This document shows positions 1-11,470 of a stretch of 64,000 nucleotides of DNA, in pieces. A model generated the notes under the pieces. It made no database searches and was not told the DNA's origin. It was given only the letters and a program-made list of their open reading frames with translations. This stretch comes from Folioceros fuciformis (lineage: Eukaryota > Anthocerotophyta > Anthocerotopsida > Anthocerotales). The DNA lies in assembly GCA_049999805.1 (NCBI GenBank), contig JBNGIO010006379.1, forward strand, positions 713,414 through 777,413, given 5' to 3'. The stretch's first letter is position 1. Each line of letters starts with the position of its first letter. Made by a program: the position numbers and the translations under genes.

Positions 1-777
1 CACCTTTCTACTTTTAACTTTCACCTTATTTCACTTATGCCATTACTTCAGGTCCATTTGAGATACAGGAGTGATTAGCGTTTCACTCAATGAACAAAAT
101 TCAATTATTTTGAATGAGAAGGGCATAGCGCTTCACATTCATGATAGAGCCCACACATAGCTGCATTCTACGTCATTGAGCTCCATCATGACAAAAGGAC
201 TCCTAAAAGAAGAGCATGAGTCGAGTAAAGTCAATTACACTACAGTGTAAGAAAGGGCCAAAAACGAGAAGTAGAATGGAGGGAAGGTGGACTGTTCACT
301 CTTAGCAAATCAAAGCACCCATAAGATCTGAGGGATTCCGCTGTATAGTTAGTATGAGGAAATTTAGGGCAACAGCGGGTTGCAGCAAGAACTGTTTATC
401 AAGGTTGTTGGATGAAGGACGAAGACGCGGTAATTCACAACCTGTTCAGCCTGCTCTCATCTGAGAGCTTGGCAAAGCCAGACACAGCAGGCCATGCAGA
501 GGGTGCCGCATAAGAAAGTTGGACTGGGCGCGGGTTGTGAAACAAAAGGTCATCTGTCCCTTAAAAAGGAAGCTTTAACATCATTCAACAAATTATGTTA
601 GTCCCGATCTGGGAAATGGCACCACCAACGCATGGCTCCAGCTCCTCATGTTGTTACGAGGCACTAGCTGGAAATGTTTTATCAATCCTGCAATAAGGGG
701 GCCAAACACCATGCAGTTTGCAGGGAATATGACAACGCGAGTCCACAACTGACTTCTTCTGGTATCTTATTCTGATA
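1..777. other. no gene recognised
   Basis: I see no coding exon here. The stretch lies downstream of the minus-strand gene that stops at 778, so its right part is probably that gene's 3' UTR and terminator. No repeat or RNA gene was evident. Confidence 0.4.
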
Positions 778-2340
778 TCAATATATGGCTGATCCAGCCG
801 GAGGCTCTATGCACGAACGACTGTGCACAGCCCAAGCTTCCTGACCGCATGTGTGGCAAGGCTGAAGGACTAGCTGCCTGTTGGGTTCCTGTGCCCTCCC
901 ATTCCCATTCACACCCGGTCTGTATTCTGTTCCAATGTCTTCAACAGCACCACCGTGTTGACCAACTGAATTGGACAGCTCAAGTTCCTGGCTAACAGCT
1001 TGGGGCACTAATATCTCGCCCGACTTTACCCACTGTTCGACTGCCACCAGCTGCCTATCAGAGAAGAGTGCATCACCACAAGTGGTGGCAGCTGCAGATG
1101 TCTGAACAAGTTCGGCCCCGGAAGCTGATATAGGAGGCTCCTGATGTGTGGATATGGTGGCCGAAGATGCTGTCCCTGCCACAGTAGTGCCAAGACCTGT
1201 CTGGACATTCGAAACCTCAATAGAACCTTGCGTAGTGGCCTTCTGTGCAGCAATACGAATCCTTTCTGCTCGAGATCCAATAACCTGTCCTAGGATTGCT
1301 GATGCAATTGTGAAGATCATTGCATATTTTGGCATAATGACAGCCTTTCTCAACATAGCAACGAAAGGGACGGACGCATGAACCGCTACAAACCAAGAAG
1401 GTGAAAACTTCTGCGTATGTTCCCTCCAAACACCTAGCGGTATATTGACTGCCATTCCCAAAGCACCAATTGCAAGTACCTTCGTTGGAAGTGCTTGAGG
1501 CCTCAAAGACTTCACCGCTGGCGTCCTTGCTAACGCAGCTCGCGCAGCAACAATAGCAGGGGGACACTTATACTTAAAACCTGCGGGAGGTTGCAGCATC
1601 TTTGCCACAAGCGGCAGCACCCCAGTGACGGCACGATATGACTTGGCGATAGGACAATTACCAGAGGCCAGCCATTCACTGCCGAGAGCTTCATGTGGTT
1701 TAGCCGCCTGCATATACCCCCTCCCCAGTATCAGTAGAAAAAACCAAAGGTTACCAGCAATACAAAACACTCATTTCGTCCAAGAGCCTCACATTCGAGG
1801 TGCGTTCGGAATCAGCTGGCTTCTTCTCTGAGGGCTGCTTCTGCTTCGCATTCTTAGCCTTGCCTTTCCCCATGAAGGCGTCAAAGCTGAAGGGCCCTCC
1901 ACCTCCAAACGCTGAGAGGCTGATCGACGCTGCAGACGAGGCCAAGGGATGATACCTAACACAGACCGCAGACGGCACATCGGAGGAGGGCTCATAAGAG
2001 CGTCTCCCTTCCACAGAACCTGCATCTGTCAACGGAACCACTCCCCCGCGTCCATGAAAAATTCTGAACATCGCATCGAATGACGGTCCATCCTCAAAAA
2101 TTGGACCCCGCAAAACTGACTGCGCAACACGAAACACGGTCAGACGAGTCACACACGCTGCCGACACCCCAGTGCCAGGCAACTAACAACACCCGAGCAA
2201 CTTACAGAGGCAGGAGCCTTAAACGACGTCAGACCAAAGGCGGTCGGCTTCTCGATATTCCTCAAGAAAGGGCATTTCTGCACGGCTTGCATCACAACCG
2301 ACCGCTCCATGGGACAGGTCTCCCCTGACATGAGCGCCAT
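778..2340 (-). CDS. conserved plant membrane protein of unknown function
   Basis: Three-exon model on the minus strand: 2206..2340, 1793..2119 and 778..1707, with introns of 86 and 85 bp. Both junctions are GT-AG and phase 0 (donors GTAAGT and GTGAGG), giving about 463 aa. The first ATG in good context is at 2340. The N-terminus carries a QKCPFLRN motif, a Cys-Pro element resembling the heme-regulatory motifs of 5-aminolevulinate synthase leaders, which may only reflect organelle targeting. The middle is Ser/Gly/Lys-rich. Exon 3 holds the most gene-like block (SGNCPIAKSYRAVTGVLP), followed by hydrophobic stretches that look like two or more membrane segments, then a Ser/Thr-rich tail. I recall similar plant proteins but no function. 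A CP motif alone does not show heme binding. Confidence is good that it is a gene, low on its role. Confidence 0.72.
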
Positions 2341-3275
2341 CCTACCACAGAGAGCCGAGTCAATCTGGACCACATCAAGTTCCTTCCAGGGCATCACAAC
2401 AAGAGATCCACGGATCCGGGCATTGCACGGGAGACTTACACCAAATTCACACGTCTTAGGTGACGTTCCCGGCAAAGAAAAATGAGCTGTCGGCCACGAA
2501 GGTCTTGAGTGGAATCGGCTGGATACACCGATGGAGCAGATCCGTGCGATCTCGCGGAGGCGAAGCAAGGCGAGGGAAGGAGACAAATGCGGCGGAAAAA
2601 GACTTGTGCGGCCCGATGAAGGATATGCCCCCAGGGTCTCTGAGACCGTGCTGCGAACGTGCCTACGATACGTACCCCAAGTGGGCTTTCACCTCCCCGA
2701 CTCGTTTCGGTAGGTAGGTCCGCACTTGTGTCCAAATGGCTTAGTCCAATAGATACAAGAAATCTGGGATTAAGCATCCTGAGCTCAGATCGGCTAGGTA
2801 TAGCCTGGTTGTTATGTACCAAATCCCGCGGAAAAGGAAAGTGGAGACTTTATAAGGTATTTTTGTTTTTGTAGTAAAGCCCACGAAGATCGACGGGAGT
2901 CGGGAGTCGGGGTCGTGAAGTGACTCCGGGCCTCCGGTTGTCGGGTTTACGTTACCCGGGTAGTGCGCGCCCTCCAGGTGGCCCGGCCCGTCTAGCAGGA
3001 CCTGGAGCAGGCAGTAGTATTGATGGACAGCTGTGAAGGTACGAGCGATGGCCAGGAAGGATGCCAGAGAAAGCAAGCACCAGGGACGGGAATTGTGCAC
3101 CAGCTATAGCTTCGTATGTGGAGCGTGAAACGGGTGGAAGGAGTCGGTTCCGGAATCGACTTGGATTCTCTTGCTATTGACAGGACCGAGGCGATCCGAG
3201 GTCGGAGCTAAGGCACAAGCAGCTGTGAAGTTGGGCAGCTGGTAGGGGAACAAGCAGTTAGAGGAGCTTGGGAGG
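2341..3275. promoter_or_regulatory. divergent intergenic region
   Basis: This 935-bp gap separates the starts of a minus-strand gene (2340) and the plus-strand YIP1-family gene (3276), so it should contain both promoters and 5' UTRs. Reading frames in it show no recognisable protein and no convincing splice structure. I could not assign specific promoter elements. Confidence 0.4.
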
Positions 3276-4359
3276 ATGGGGTCTAACGATGATATCGCCC
3301 TCTCATTTGATGCAGCTCCTGGGATGTCAATGCCAACGCACAGGCGGGGGTACGGTGTGCAACCAGGTTACCAAAGCCAGCCTCCATTCAGACAACCGCC
3401 ACCGCCTTCGAATATGAATATGAGAGCAGGACAAGGCCTAGGCCCTGGATCGGGGCTAGGCCCTGGCCCCGGCCATACCTCAGGATTGCAGTTTCTTCCC
3501 TTCGATCTGAGCTCCTCGTCAACCTCCGGCAGTATGCTGCCTCCTAGGGTTGCTTATGGAGCTCCGGGGTACAACGCTTTTGATGACGAACCTCCGCTTC
3601 TCGAAGGTGCCTTTCTCGCTTTGCTTCTCACTTGTGATTGGAATTTCGTTGTTTCGCAAGACTGCTCGTGCGGTGGTAGGTGGAGGTGAAGAGTAGGGAT
3701 TGTGCTTGTAAACCCATGGGAGTTCACGCCGTCAGTGTCACCTGTTTTGGCAGAGCTTGGGATTGATATACCTCAGATATTTAGGAGAACACTGGCAGTT
3801 CTGAACCCCTTGCGGGTGAATGCCGATCTGCACGAGGAGGCTGATCTCTCCGGGCCATTTATTTTCTTGTGTCTCTTTGGATTTTTCCAATTTCTTGCTC
3901 AAAAATTCCACATGGGGGTGATCATTGGCTGGAGCACGATGGGAGCTATGTTTCTCTACGTAGTCTTTAACATGTTGGCTGGGAGGAATGGTAGTTTGGA
4001 TTTTCACCGCTGCTTCAGCCTGATTGGTTACTGTCTTGTGCCGATGGTGGTGTACTCGGCCTTGGCTATCTTTCTTCCTGTCGGGTAAGCTTGCAGCTTC
4101 GTGCCAACGACTACTTCAGAACTCTGAATGTGGACTCTTGCTGATATATTCTTCTGGTGCCTGGCATTTCAGGGCAGTAAGGGGCGTGTTGGCTGCAATC
4201 GCAGTCTTGTGGTGCACGAGAGCCTGCACTAGTTTGCTAGTTGTGCTTGTACCACACGCAGATGAACATAGATCCCTTGTGGCTTACGCGTGTGCTCTCA
4301 TATACACTGCGTTTGCGCTTCTGGTGGTTTTCCGGGAAAGAGTTCACACAGGCAGTTAG
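3276..4359 (+). CDS. YIP1-family Golgi membrane protein (YIPF5/YIP1-like)
   Basis: Three exons: 3276..3606, 3754..4084 and 4173..4359, with introns of 147 and 88 bp, GT-AG and phase consistent, giving 282 aa. The first third is a cytosolic Gly/Pro-rich tail (GLGPGSGLGPGPG), typical of Yip1 proteins. The conserved Yip1 core begins at DDEPPLLEELGID across the first splice junction and continues through NPLRVNADLHEEADLSGPF, then five hydrophobic segments to the C-terminus. The family acts in early secretory membranes, binding Rab GTPases and supporting ER-to-Golgi vesicle formation. The sequence is most like plant YIPF5/7-type members. The downstream neighbour, VIPP1, is convergent, with about 420 bp between the stop codons. 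Confidence 0.9.
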
Positions 4360-4779
4360 GTCAGTCGATCTGAAAGTCCTTTCATCTCTGCTGTGATCTT
4401 CCCTGATTGCTGTCCGTCTTAGAACTGTACATTGTTGTCTTATCCTTCATAGCTGCCATCAAGAAAGAGGAGTAAGATGATGTGCCCCTGAAGACGACAA
4501 CCCGTAATGTCCAGGGGATGGTCTTGTATGACCCTAGGAGGTGGAAGTTTTATTACGTGAGTTAACAGCAATTTTGTCATCCCAGAACCGTTTTGCATCG
4601 AGCAACATGTTGTGGCAGAGGAGCACAACAAGTTCGTGCTGTTCAATGAGTGGTAAAGGTTTCAGCGGAAATTGTTCACGTCCGCACGGAACGAATTGTG
4701 CAGTGCAGTCTTAGAAACTGCCTCCAGATCTTTCAAAGTCACGCTCCAAGGGACCGAGTTTTTCCGCCTCCTGCCACTG
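4360..4779. other. convergent 3' regions, no gene
   Basis: The stretch lies between the stop codons of the plus-strand YIP1-family gene (4359) and the minus-strand VIPP1 gene (4780). It probably holds both 3' UTRs. No coding exon was recognised. Confidence 0.45.
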
Positions 4780-6560
4780 TCAGGAAGCATGTGATGTTAG
4801 TGACATCACGTAATAATATTTCCGTCGAAAACATAAAATCGTAAGGCTCATCTGCAGGGTCACCTGGAAGCTTGGCTTTGAGAGAATTTCTCGTTTTAGG
4901 GAGTCCAGATCGTCGTTAACATTAACGTCGTCTTCCAGCTTGTCAAACTGCAAACAGTGGCATCACGAGCGTTATCTCGATGCGGGACGAGGCCAGCTTC
5001 CAAACAGTTTGCTGAATCCAAAATACCTTTGTGGAAAGATCGTCTGTTCCCAACTGTGTAATAGCTGCAGCTTCTGCCTCAAGCTTCTCAACTGCAAGTA
5101 CGTCGCTGCAATTCACTTTCTGATATGACCAAGGATAGAGACGAGGAATCGGTCCTGCGCAAAGGACACACCTTTTTCTTCCATCTGACGATAAGCCGCC
5201 ACGGCACTCCGAGTCTCAACTGAACCCAGTACCTCAGCCACATACTTTGAAGTCTTTGCTGTTTGAGCCCTGGATTTCAAAAGGTCCTCCCTACTTCTTG
5301 CCTCCGATATCTTCCTCTCCAACGCCCTTGTACTGGTCATCATCTTGTCAAGGACCGCAGTTTGTTGGTCCAACTGAGATTTCAAGATTCTGACATTCTC
5401 CTTTTTATGTGATACAAATCTTCTCCGTTAGATCGCATAGAGGAAAAGCCATAGTGGGGTCCTACTGAAGCCAAATTATCCCACCTCACAGGTCTTTCGT
5501 CTTCGAAGAGCCTCCTTTGCCAAGTCTTCCTCTCCTGCCTCTAGTGCTCTAGCAGCACGCTTGTACCTGGATATGCTTAACCAGTGTCAACGTATGCAGT
5601 AGTCACCAGTTGGTCCAAATGCTGTAAGGTCACCAGTTGCTCCAAGTGCTTTCAGGAGAAGATTCTGAGTGCAGTTCAATTACCATAAACTACTAGCTTC
5701 CGCAGCGTCTTTGTACTTCTTCTCCGCCGTTTTCTGGGATGCCACCACCTGCACCGTACTTTCTCAGTCGCTGTATCAGCAAAAATTTAAGAGCTGCTGA
5801 ATCTGCTCTCCCCGCTGCTACTCACGAGTGCAGTTGTCTGCTTAAACTTTAGGACGTCTGCAGTCATATCATGGACAGCTTGTTCAATTATCCTCTCTGG
5901 ATCCTCACCCGATCCCAGCAGAGTTTCGACAAAGCTCTGCAGCAAAGACAGCTCAGATTAAGGCAAATGTCACATTCGGAAGTAAGGACAAGGTCGAGAA
6001 GTCGTATTGGTGGAGCATCTTACTCTGACTATCCGTGAAATTCTTGAGAAGATGTTCATCTCTGCGGCCATGGCTCCTCCTTTCCTCATGTCTACGTGTC
6101 GAAGACTCTGGATAACATCCTGCCAACTTCCTGCCAACACTCATCGCTACTAGGTTACAGGAAGTGATGTGAAATGGTGTGCGAGCTCAGTAATAGTGCA
6201 TCCTCAAAACCCACACAGTAGGTAAAGGCTGGGAAGGATCAAGTAATTTGAGTAATTTAAGTAATTTGAACTTAAGTAATTTGAAAGAATGAAGGTCGCT
6301 TCTGAAGAGAAAGTACCATTGCTGGCTCCACGTCCAGGGCCTGAATTCAGTCGGAGGCCACTTGGAGATCCTGCAAACGCATTCCTCCATAATGTCTCCT
6401 TCACAACGGCAGCCCTTTCAGTGTGTCGGTTACCGTTCGAAGAAATTCTCCGGCATACAATTCTGCACAATTTCCCTGAGGCAGCATCCTGATCAACTTG
6501 GAGCAATCCCGGCACAGGCGAACTGTGGGTCACACACTGGACAGCACTAGCAACCGCCAT
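4780..6560 (-). CDS. VIPP1: VIPP1 / IM30 (PspA family), chloroplast precursor
   Basis: Eight exons on the minus strand: 6317..6560, 6024..6130, 5826..5936, 5684..5748, 5485..5566, 5172..5400, 5027..5091 and 4780..4947. All junctions are GT-AG and phases agree, giving 356 aa. Exon 1 is a transit-peptide-like leader beginning MAVASAVQ; an ATG 42 nt upstream is also in frame. Exon 2 brings the amphipathic membrane helix MNIFSRISRIVR, followed by GEDPERIIEQ and a long coiled coil (KSQLDQQTAVLDK, MEEKVEKLEAEAAAITQLG). PspA/VIPP1 proteins form ESCRT-III-like oligomers that maintain and remodel thylakoid membranes. The odd point is the end: after LKREILSKPSFQ the open frame runs into a short atypical tail, so a further splice at a CAG/GTGACC site, with an unseen last exon, remains possible. 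Family assignment is firm. Confidence 0.88.
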
Positions 6561-6923
6561 GTTTTCACCACGAGCACCGAATTGCCAGATAATCCTCTCC
6601 ACTGAAGACCGTGATGCACAATCGACTGCTTCAGGAACTCCAGCTTGTCTGGGTGGTGGAAACGACTGTGCTACACGACTGTGCTTCCCAGGTTAACAGA
6701 GCATAATCCGCTGAACGAGCCTCCAGACTGCAAACGCTGGAAGGAGAATGCCCGGTGTTTCCTCTTCCGAACCTGTCTGAGTACTCAGAACACAGCTTCT
6801 GAGAGAGCGTGCGCAGCAAGCATCGAGTTGGCAGCGTATCATAGCGCCATGTCACACCTACGCGAACCATTGTGGTGATATATAACTCTGGAGCGGAGCT
6901 GTTTACCAGCGTAGTTAATCTGT

Positions 6924-9147
6924 ATGTCAATGGCGCCTGATCTTGTCAAGGCGCGTGACAACTCTGTGCGGTGCATCGTCAAGCTAGGTGCGTCGCTGGT
7001 TCTTTGGGGATATTCATTTTGTTCGTCTCCAGATGTAGGCGAAGAAGAACAACTTTGCAGTCCGCCGTTCAGGGGTGTCATGTCAAGCTATCACGGGAGT
7101 TGGCACCTGGGCTAGCGAGTTGTGTCCATTCGCGGAGTATGATTAACAACCAAGCTTGTGATAACGCTGCAGGGGGAGCTGCGGTTACGGAGAAGGGTGA
7201 ACTAGAGACCGTAAACTGGGCCGTCCTCTCCAATACAGCAAAGCAGATTCGTAATGCCATCGGCTTGTCCGATGAAACGAAGCTCAGGATGGACTGGAGC
7301 AGGGGCAGTGGATCAGAAAATGCGGGGCTTCCTGATGTGGAATCTTGGGACCTTCCTCTGGACATGGCCAAGTTTGTCCTGGTCCACGGTGCAGGTTGGT
7401 GATGTTTTGCCTCTTAAGACATGTTGGGCTAGTCTGATCTTCTCGTGAGAACTCTGAGCTCCTAGGAAAATGGGTGTCGTAGGCTCTTTCGGCCACTTCC
7501 AAGCAAGCAGAGCTAAAGTCAATTTGGGTAATCTTGAAGCCCCATTTGTTAAAGCAGGTTTTGTGGCTACAAGAATATCTGTACGTGCCTGCAGTAGTCC
7601 TTCGTATTTTAATGCCGCATTGAAGTGATTGCACACTTGCAATTCTGCATGCCACATTGCTTTCATGTATGCTGCTGCGTTGTGTGAATGTAGGTGACAA
7701 CCCTTAACCATCAAGTCGTTAGGGCATTTGCCACAGGTGTGCTCTTGAAAACAAAGAAGCATTTGAAGGACTTGATGCACATTTCTACAGAAACTGTCTT
7801 AGCTGGCCTTCGAGCGGCCAGTACCTACATTGACCTCTTTTTTGTTGCAGAGGGTATTCCAGCTGTCAGTCTTTCTCCATTCTCTGGCGGCTGGTCAACT
7901 GCTGCTGGAGAAGTAATACGTGCCACCATCTGAAATGCATGTATAGTTTGGTATGCTTGTTGTTGCCATGCGCTGAGCCGTCTGAAGTAGGACATCCCCT
8001 GGTTTCAGAAGTCATCCATCGTAAGAGGGTTTGTTGATCACCTGTTGCCTAGTGTCGGTTTAGCTACCCAAAAGTCCTAATTAGTTCTGATTGCAGGTCG
8101 AACAGGAAAACACAGCTGCTGTCACGCGAGCCCTCGACTCGGGCCTTTTGCCGGTAGCAGCCGCTTGACATGCCATGCTGCTTACTTTTCGTTCACACAG
8201 GCTTGCCATTCGCTGAACAGATCCTAAATGTGGTACAGATTTTGCATGGAGATGCAGTATTGGACAGCAGTCAGGTGAGGCTTGCATGCATGTTTCTCAT
8301 GTCATCTACAGAATACTCAGCCAAACATGCCCATTGTCTTCCTCAGGGCTGCCGCATTCTCAGTGGTGACATCATTGTTCGTCATTTGGCACTGAGTTTA
8401 AAACCCAGCTATGTGGTTTTCCTTGTATCCTTCCGCTCGATACATGAGATACGATGCCAACCACAACCTTATGTAGAGAGGAAGCCGTGCTGCAAGTTAA
8501 GTGTTTCATCTCTATTGGACTGCCTACCCCTAACATGTTTGAAGACCAACGTACCTGGTGTCTTTGATCGACCTCCATCAGTTCCAGGTGCGGTGTTATT
8601 GAAGGAAATCGGTAAGGAATCCAGAACATCAGGTCCTGGGGGCCATCGGACTTTTTTCAAACACGGGAATGCATGTGCCTTGTAGAAAGAAGTTCGTACC
8701 TGATCTTCTCCTCTGAAGCGTGTGGTGACAGTGGTGAAGGATGGGAATTGGTTGATTATCGATCCTCCTGGGGCAGGAACGGCAGGTATTTCTATTGCCA
8801 TGCTCTTAACATAACAGAAGATAACACGGTTGCGTCATAAGTTCATCCCAAGTTTGTGGCAACCAGTGCAGACCAGTGTGGCAGCACATGACACTACTGG
8901 CGGTATGGCCACCAAAATCGCTGAAGCTGCATCAATAGCGTCCGCTGGCATACCCGTCTTCGTTGTGCAGGTGGTTCCACCTTGCTTCGATGTCGAACGC
9001 AAATTTGAGAAGGCATGAGGAATGATAAGCTCGTTCCTTTACTCTGTGCAGGCTGGGTCTCCACATGCTTTGGAAGCTCTGAAGGGAACGGCTCAAACAA
9101 GCCGGGAGCACTGGGTTGGGACAGTCATTCGACCGAGTCAGCGGTAA
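6924..9147 (+). CDS. IPK: isopentenyl phosphate kinase
   Basis: Twelve exons: 6924..6987, 7173..7394, 7483..7580, 7694..7736, 7851..7912, 8097..8153, 8239..8274, 8347..8424, 8545..8611, 8732..8785, 8867..8970 and 9052..9147. Every junction is GT-AG with matching phase, giving 326 aa, close to plant IPK length. Diagnostic blocks in order: CIVKLGGAAVT (amino acid kinase lysine/glycine loop), FVLVHGAGSFGHFQAS (conserved catalytic histidine of IPKs), GIPAVSLSPFSGGWST, ILHGDAVLD, LSGDIIVRHLA, VFDRPPS, VAAHDTTGGM and the C-terminal EHWVGTVIRP. The enzyme phosphorylates isopentenyl (and dimethylallyl) monophosphate to the diphosphate with ATP, returning monophosphates to isoprenoid biosynthesis, probably in the cytosol. 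No transit peptide is seen. A few weak acceptors (exons 7, 10 and 11) were chosen on phase and family similarity. Confidence 0.9.
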
Positions 9148-9896
9148 TAAGAGGCCAGCAGGGTCAGTCACTGGACAAGGGGATAAGGCACATCCCGGAC
9201 AGTCAGCACAGATAAATAGAACAAAGCTCCCGCTTTGGGCACAATCTGCAGCACAGCGTAGCCCAACAGCCGTGAACAGTTCTTAGTATGCTTCAGGTAT
9301 GGTGAAGTTGAGGGCGACAGTTATCATGCTTTGGGCACTGTGAGGTGGAGGATGCCAGTATGCCAGTAGGACGCCTCTTTCTATCAGCGAGCAGCTGCAA
9401 GCATCTACAGCGCTGTTGGGACCAGCCTTGAAGTTTACCTTTGATCTGCAGGTTGTCGGAAAGTGGAGGATCCAAGTCTCCAGTACTCGTGTACCTTCAG
9501 GTCTAAATTTGTAAAAGTGTGTCCTGATGTCCAGGGATGCCATATGTGCACACATGTTAGAACGCAACTAGCATCAAGAGGTAGCCACACACCCTCGACC
9601 CGCTGCAAACACCATGCGTAACGTGCAGGACAGGGTGGCTGCGTCCTTCAAGAAAGCTGCAAGATGCCCTTCCGGTGGTGTGGTGGATCGGCCATTTACT
9701 CACAATCAGCCAGAAATACTCTCCAGAAAGAGGGGAACACGTTCACCCACAAGTTGGCTGCTATTTTAAACAACATGGGTTCTCCATCGCAAAAGAGCAC
9801 ACGCTGGATATGTCACAGCCTCCTCCGACATTCTAACCCTAGAAGCTTCCGTACCGAAGGTCCTGGTGGTGTACCAGACTACTGTACAATGGACAG
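9148..9896. other. no gene recognised
   Basis: The IPK 3' region lies at the left. Short open frames on both strands (for example around 9283-9567, minus) do not match a family I know and lack a consistent exon chain. Exons of the weak minus-strand candidate at 9897-10476 could extend into this stretch. Confidence 0.3.
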
Positions 9897-10476
9897 TCAA
9901 AGAGCAGAACATTCCTCCTGAGTGATTTCTGCCTCCAACCAAGCCCTCATCTTGACGTTTAGCCAGTTCCGAGGACGATGAGCTACTGGTGAGAATTGCC
10001 CTTTATCTGCGAGCTGTAGCTTGGGAGACATTGGCGCGCGGGTTCCCGAGTAACCTGCAGACGAAGACTGATGGGAAACGAGAAAAGAGCTCGTACTAGA
10101 AAGCGGCAAGTAAACGCAACAATGTGCCCTCATCTGCGGGGCTGATGAGAGGCAGCCCAAGTCCATCTGGAATTCAGGATGAGGTGATTCTAGCAGACTT
10201 TAAATCGCCTGCTGGTCTGTCAGACACCGAGGTCCGATTGTCTGAACATGAAAGCAGCGTTGGACATGGTTCAATATGCTATTTCCTCGGGAGACCCGAC
10301 GGTCTCACGGAATCCGAGCCATGGAGATGCTCGGACGCCTTGAGATCGTTGTCACAGTGTGCGGCACCGTGTTCCACGCTGACGCAAGCGCCTTCTTCTT
10401 CTTGACCCGTGGCCCAAACCCTGCCGGCGATCAACCCAGCAACGACGTCTCTCTTCCCCGTCCCCGGTAGTCCCAA
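9897..10476 (-). CDS. possible unrecognised minus-strand gene (weak)
   Basis: Two open stretches may be exons of one gene. The first runs from an ATG at 10476 to a GTGAGA donor near 10309 and begins MGLPGTGKRDVVAG. The second follows a CAG acceptor at about 10167, is in the same phase, and ends at a stop at 9897; it includes RPRNWLNVKMRAWLEAEI. Neither part resembles a family I can name. The GXGK-like start is not a convincing P-loop without the rest of a nucleotide-binding fold. It could equally be non-coding. Confidence 0.2.
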
Positions 10477-11470
10477 GCGAGGTCTTGCTTAGTGCCTCTC
10501 AAACTCAAGTGCCGTGTCTGCAGTGACCGCCTTTGTGATTAGGGTTTACAAGTGAGTTGACAGTCACAAACAACCCCATGAGGTGATTGGACCGGTTTGC
10601 TCCCGTCCCTGGCTCCGGATTCTGCACACTTGCAGAGTGTTTGGCACATCGACAATGCGGCGTCGTGCTTACATGGCAAGGTTGTGAGGATGTGAACTCC
10701 TACAAGCCCTCCGAACTGAGCTGAGCTACTTGCTGTACGATTGAGGTTTGACATGCTCGCTATCCAGTACATCACCAACATGAACGCAAGCTGGGATGGG
10801 ATGGGTCCAACTCTGTGCAGTGTGGACGGTGAAGACAGGGCCAATTGGGCGGGGAGAGGGTCTCCGGGAGGGAGAGAGGATACTGGCCCCACGTGCACCT
10901 CGGGGTTTGGGCCTCGGCAGCTGTAGGATGAGCAGACGGGTGAGATTTCGGCGACCGGCTGATTTGACAGCGGGGAGTGGAACATGAGCGAGCGAACGTA
11001 CACGGGGTGCAATGGTCCAGGTGGGTAGGTGGGCACGGAATGCGTGAGGGTACCACTGTAGGGGAAAAGAACAGATACTAAGTGTACGGGGCGGGAAGGC
11101 CGGCCTGGCTTGGAAGGAAGACAAACGGAATCATACAAATGAGGTACTTGGTGGCGATACAATATGAAAGACCGCGCATGGAAATCCGAGCTGTGCAGAC
11201 TACAGAGAACGGTCTACGGACGCGGCCGCCCCCCTGGGTCTTGCTGAGTCCTGCAAGGTCTGGGAGATTCTCGCTCTAACATGGAAAGTCCCTTGACCCA
11301 ATTCCCCAACCGAATAGTATACGCAGTGAGGAGTGAGGCTCCACTGGGACCTCCCTCCGCTACATAAACGATGCCGTCTGATGAAAGGATGCGCTTGGAT
11401 ACTGCAGCCAGTGAAGGATTTCAAAGACTCTTGGAGGCGCCCACGTCGGTATCCGACGCCCGCCTCCAGC
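10477..11470. promoter_or_regulatory. upstream region of the permease gene
   Basis: This is moderately GC-rich sequence between the weak minus-strand candidate and the permease start. Frames are compositionally biased (Pro/Ser/Arg) and unrecognised. It is probably promoter and 5' UTR, with upstream in-frame ATGs for the permease at 11333 and 11381. Confidence 0.3.
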
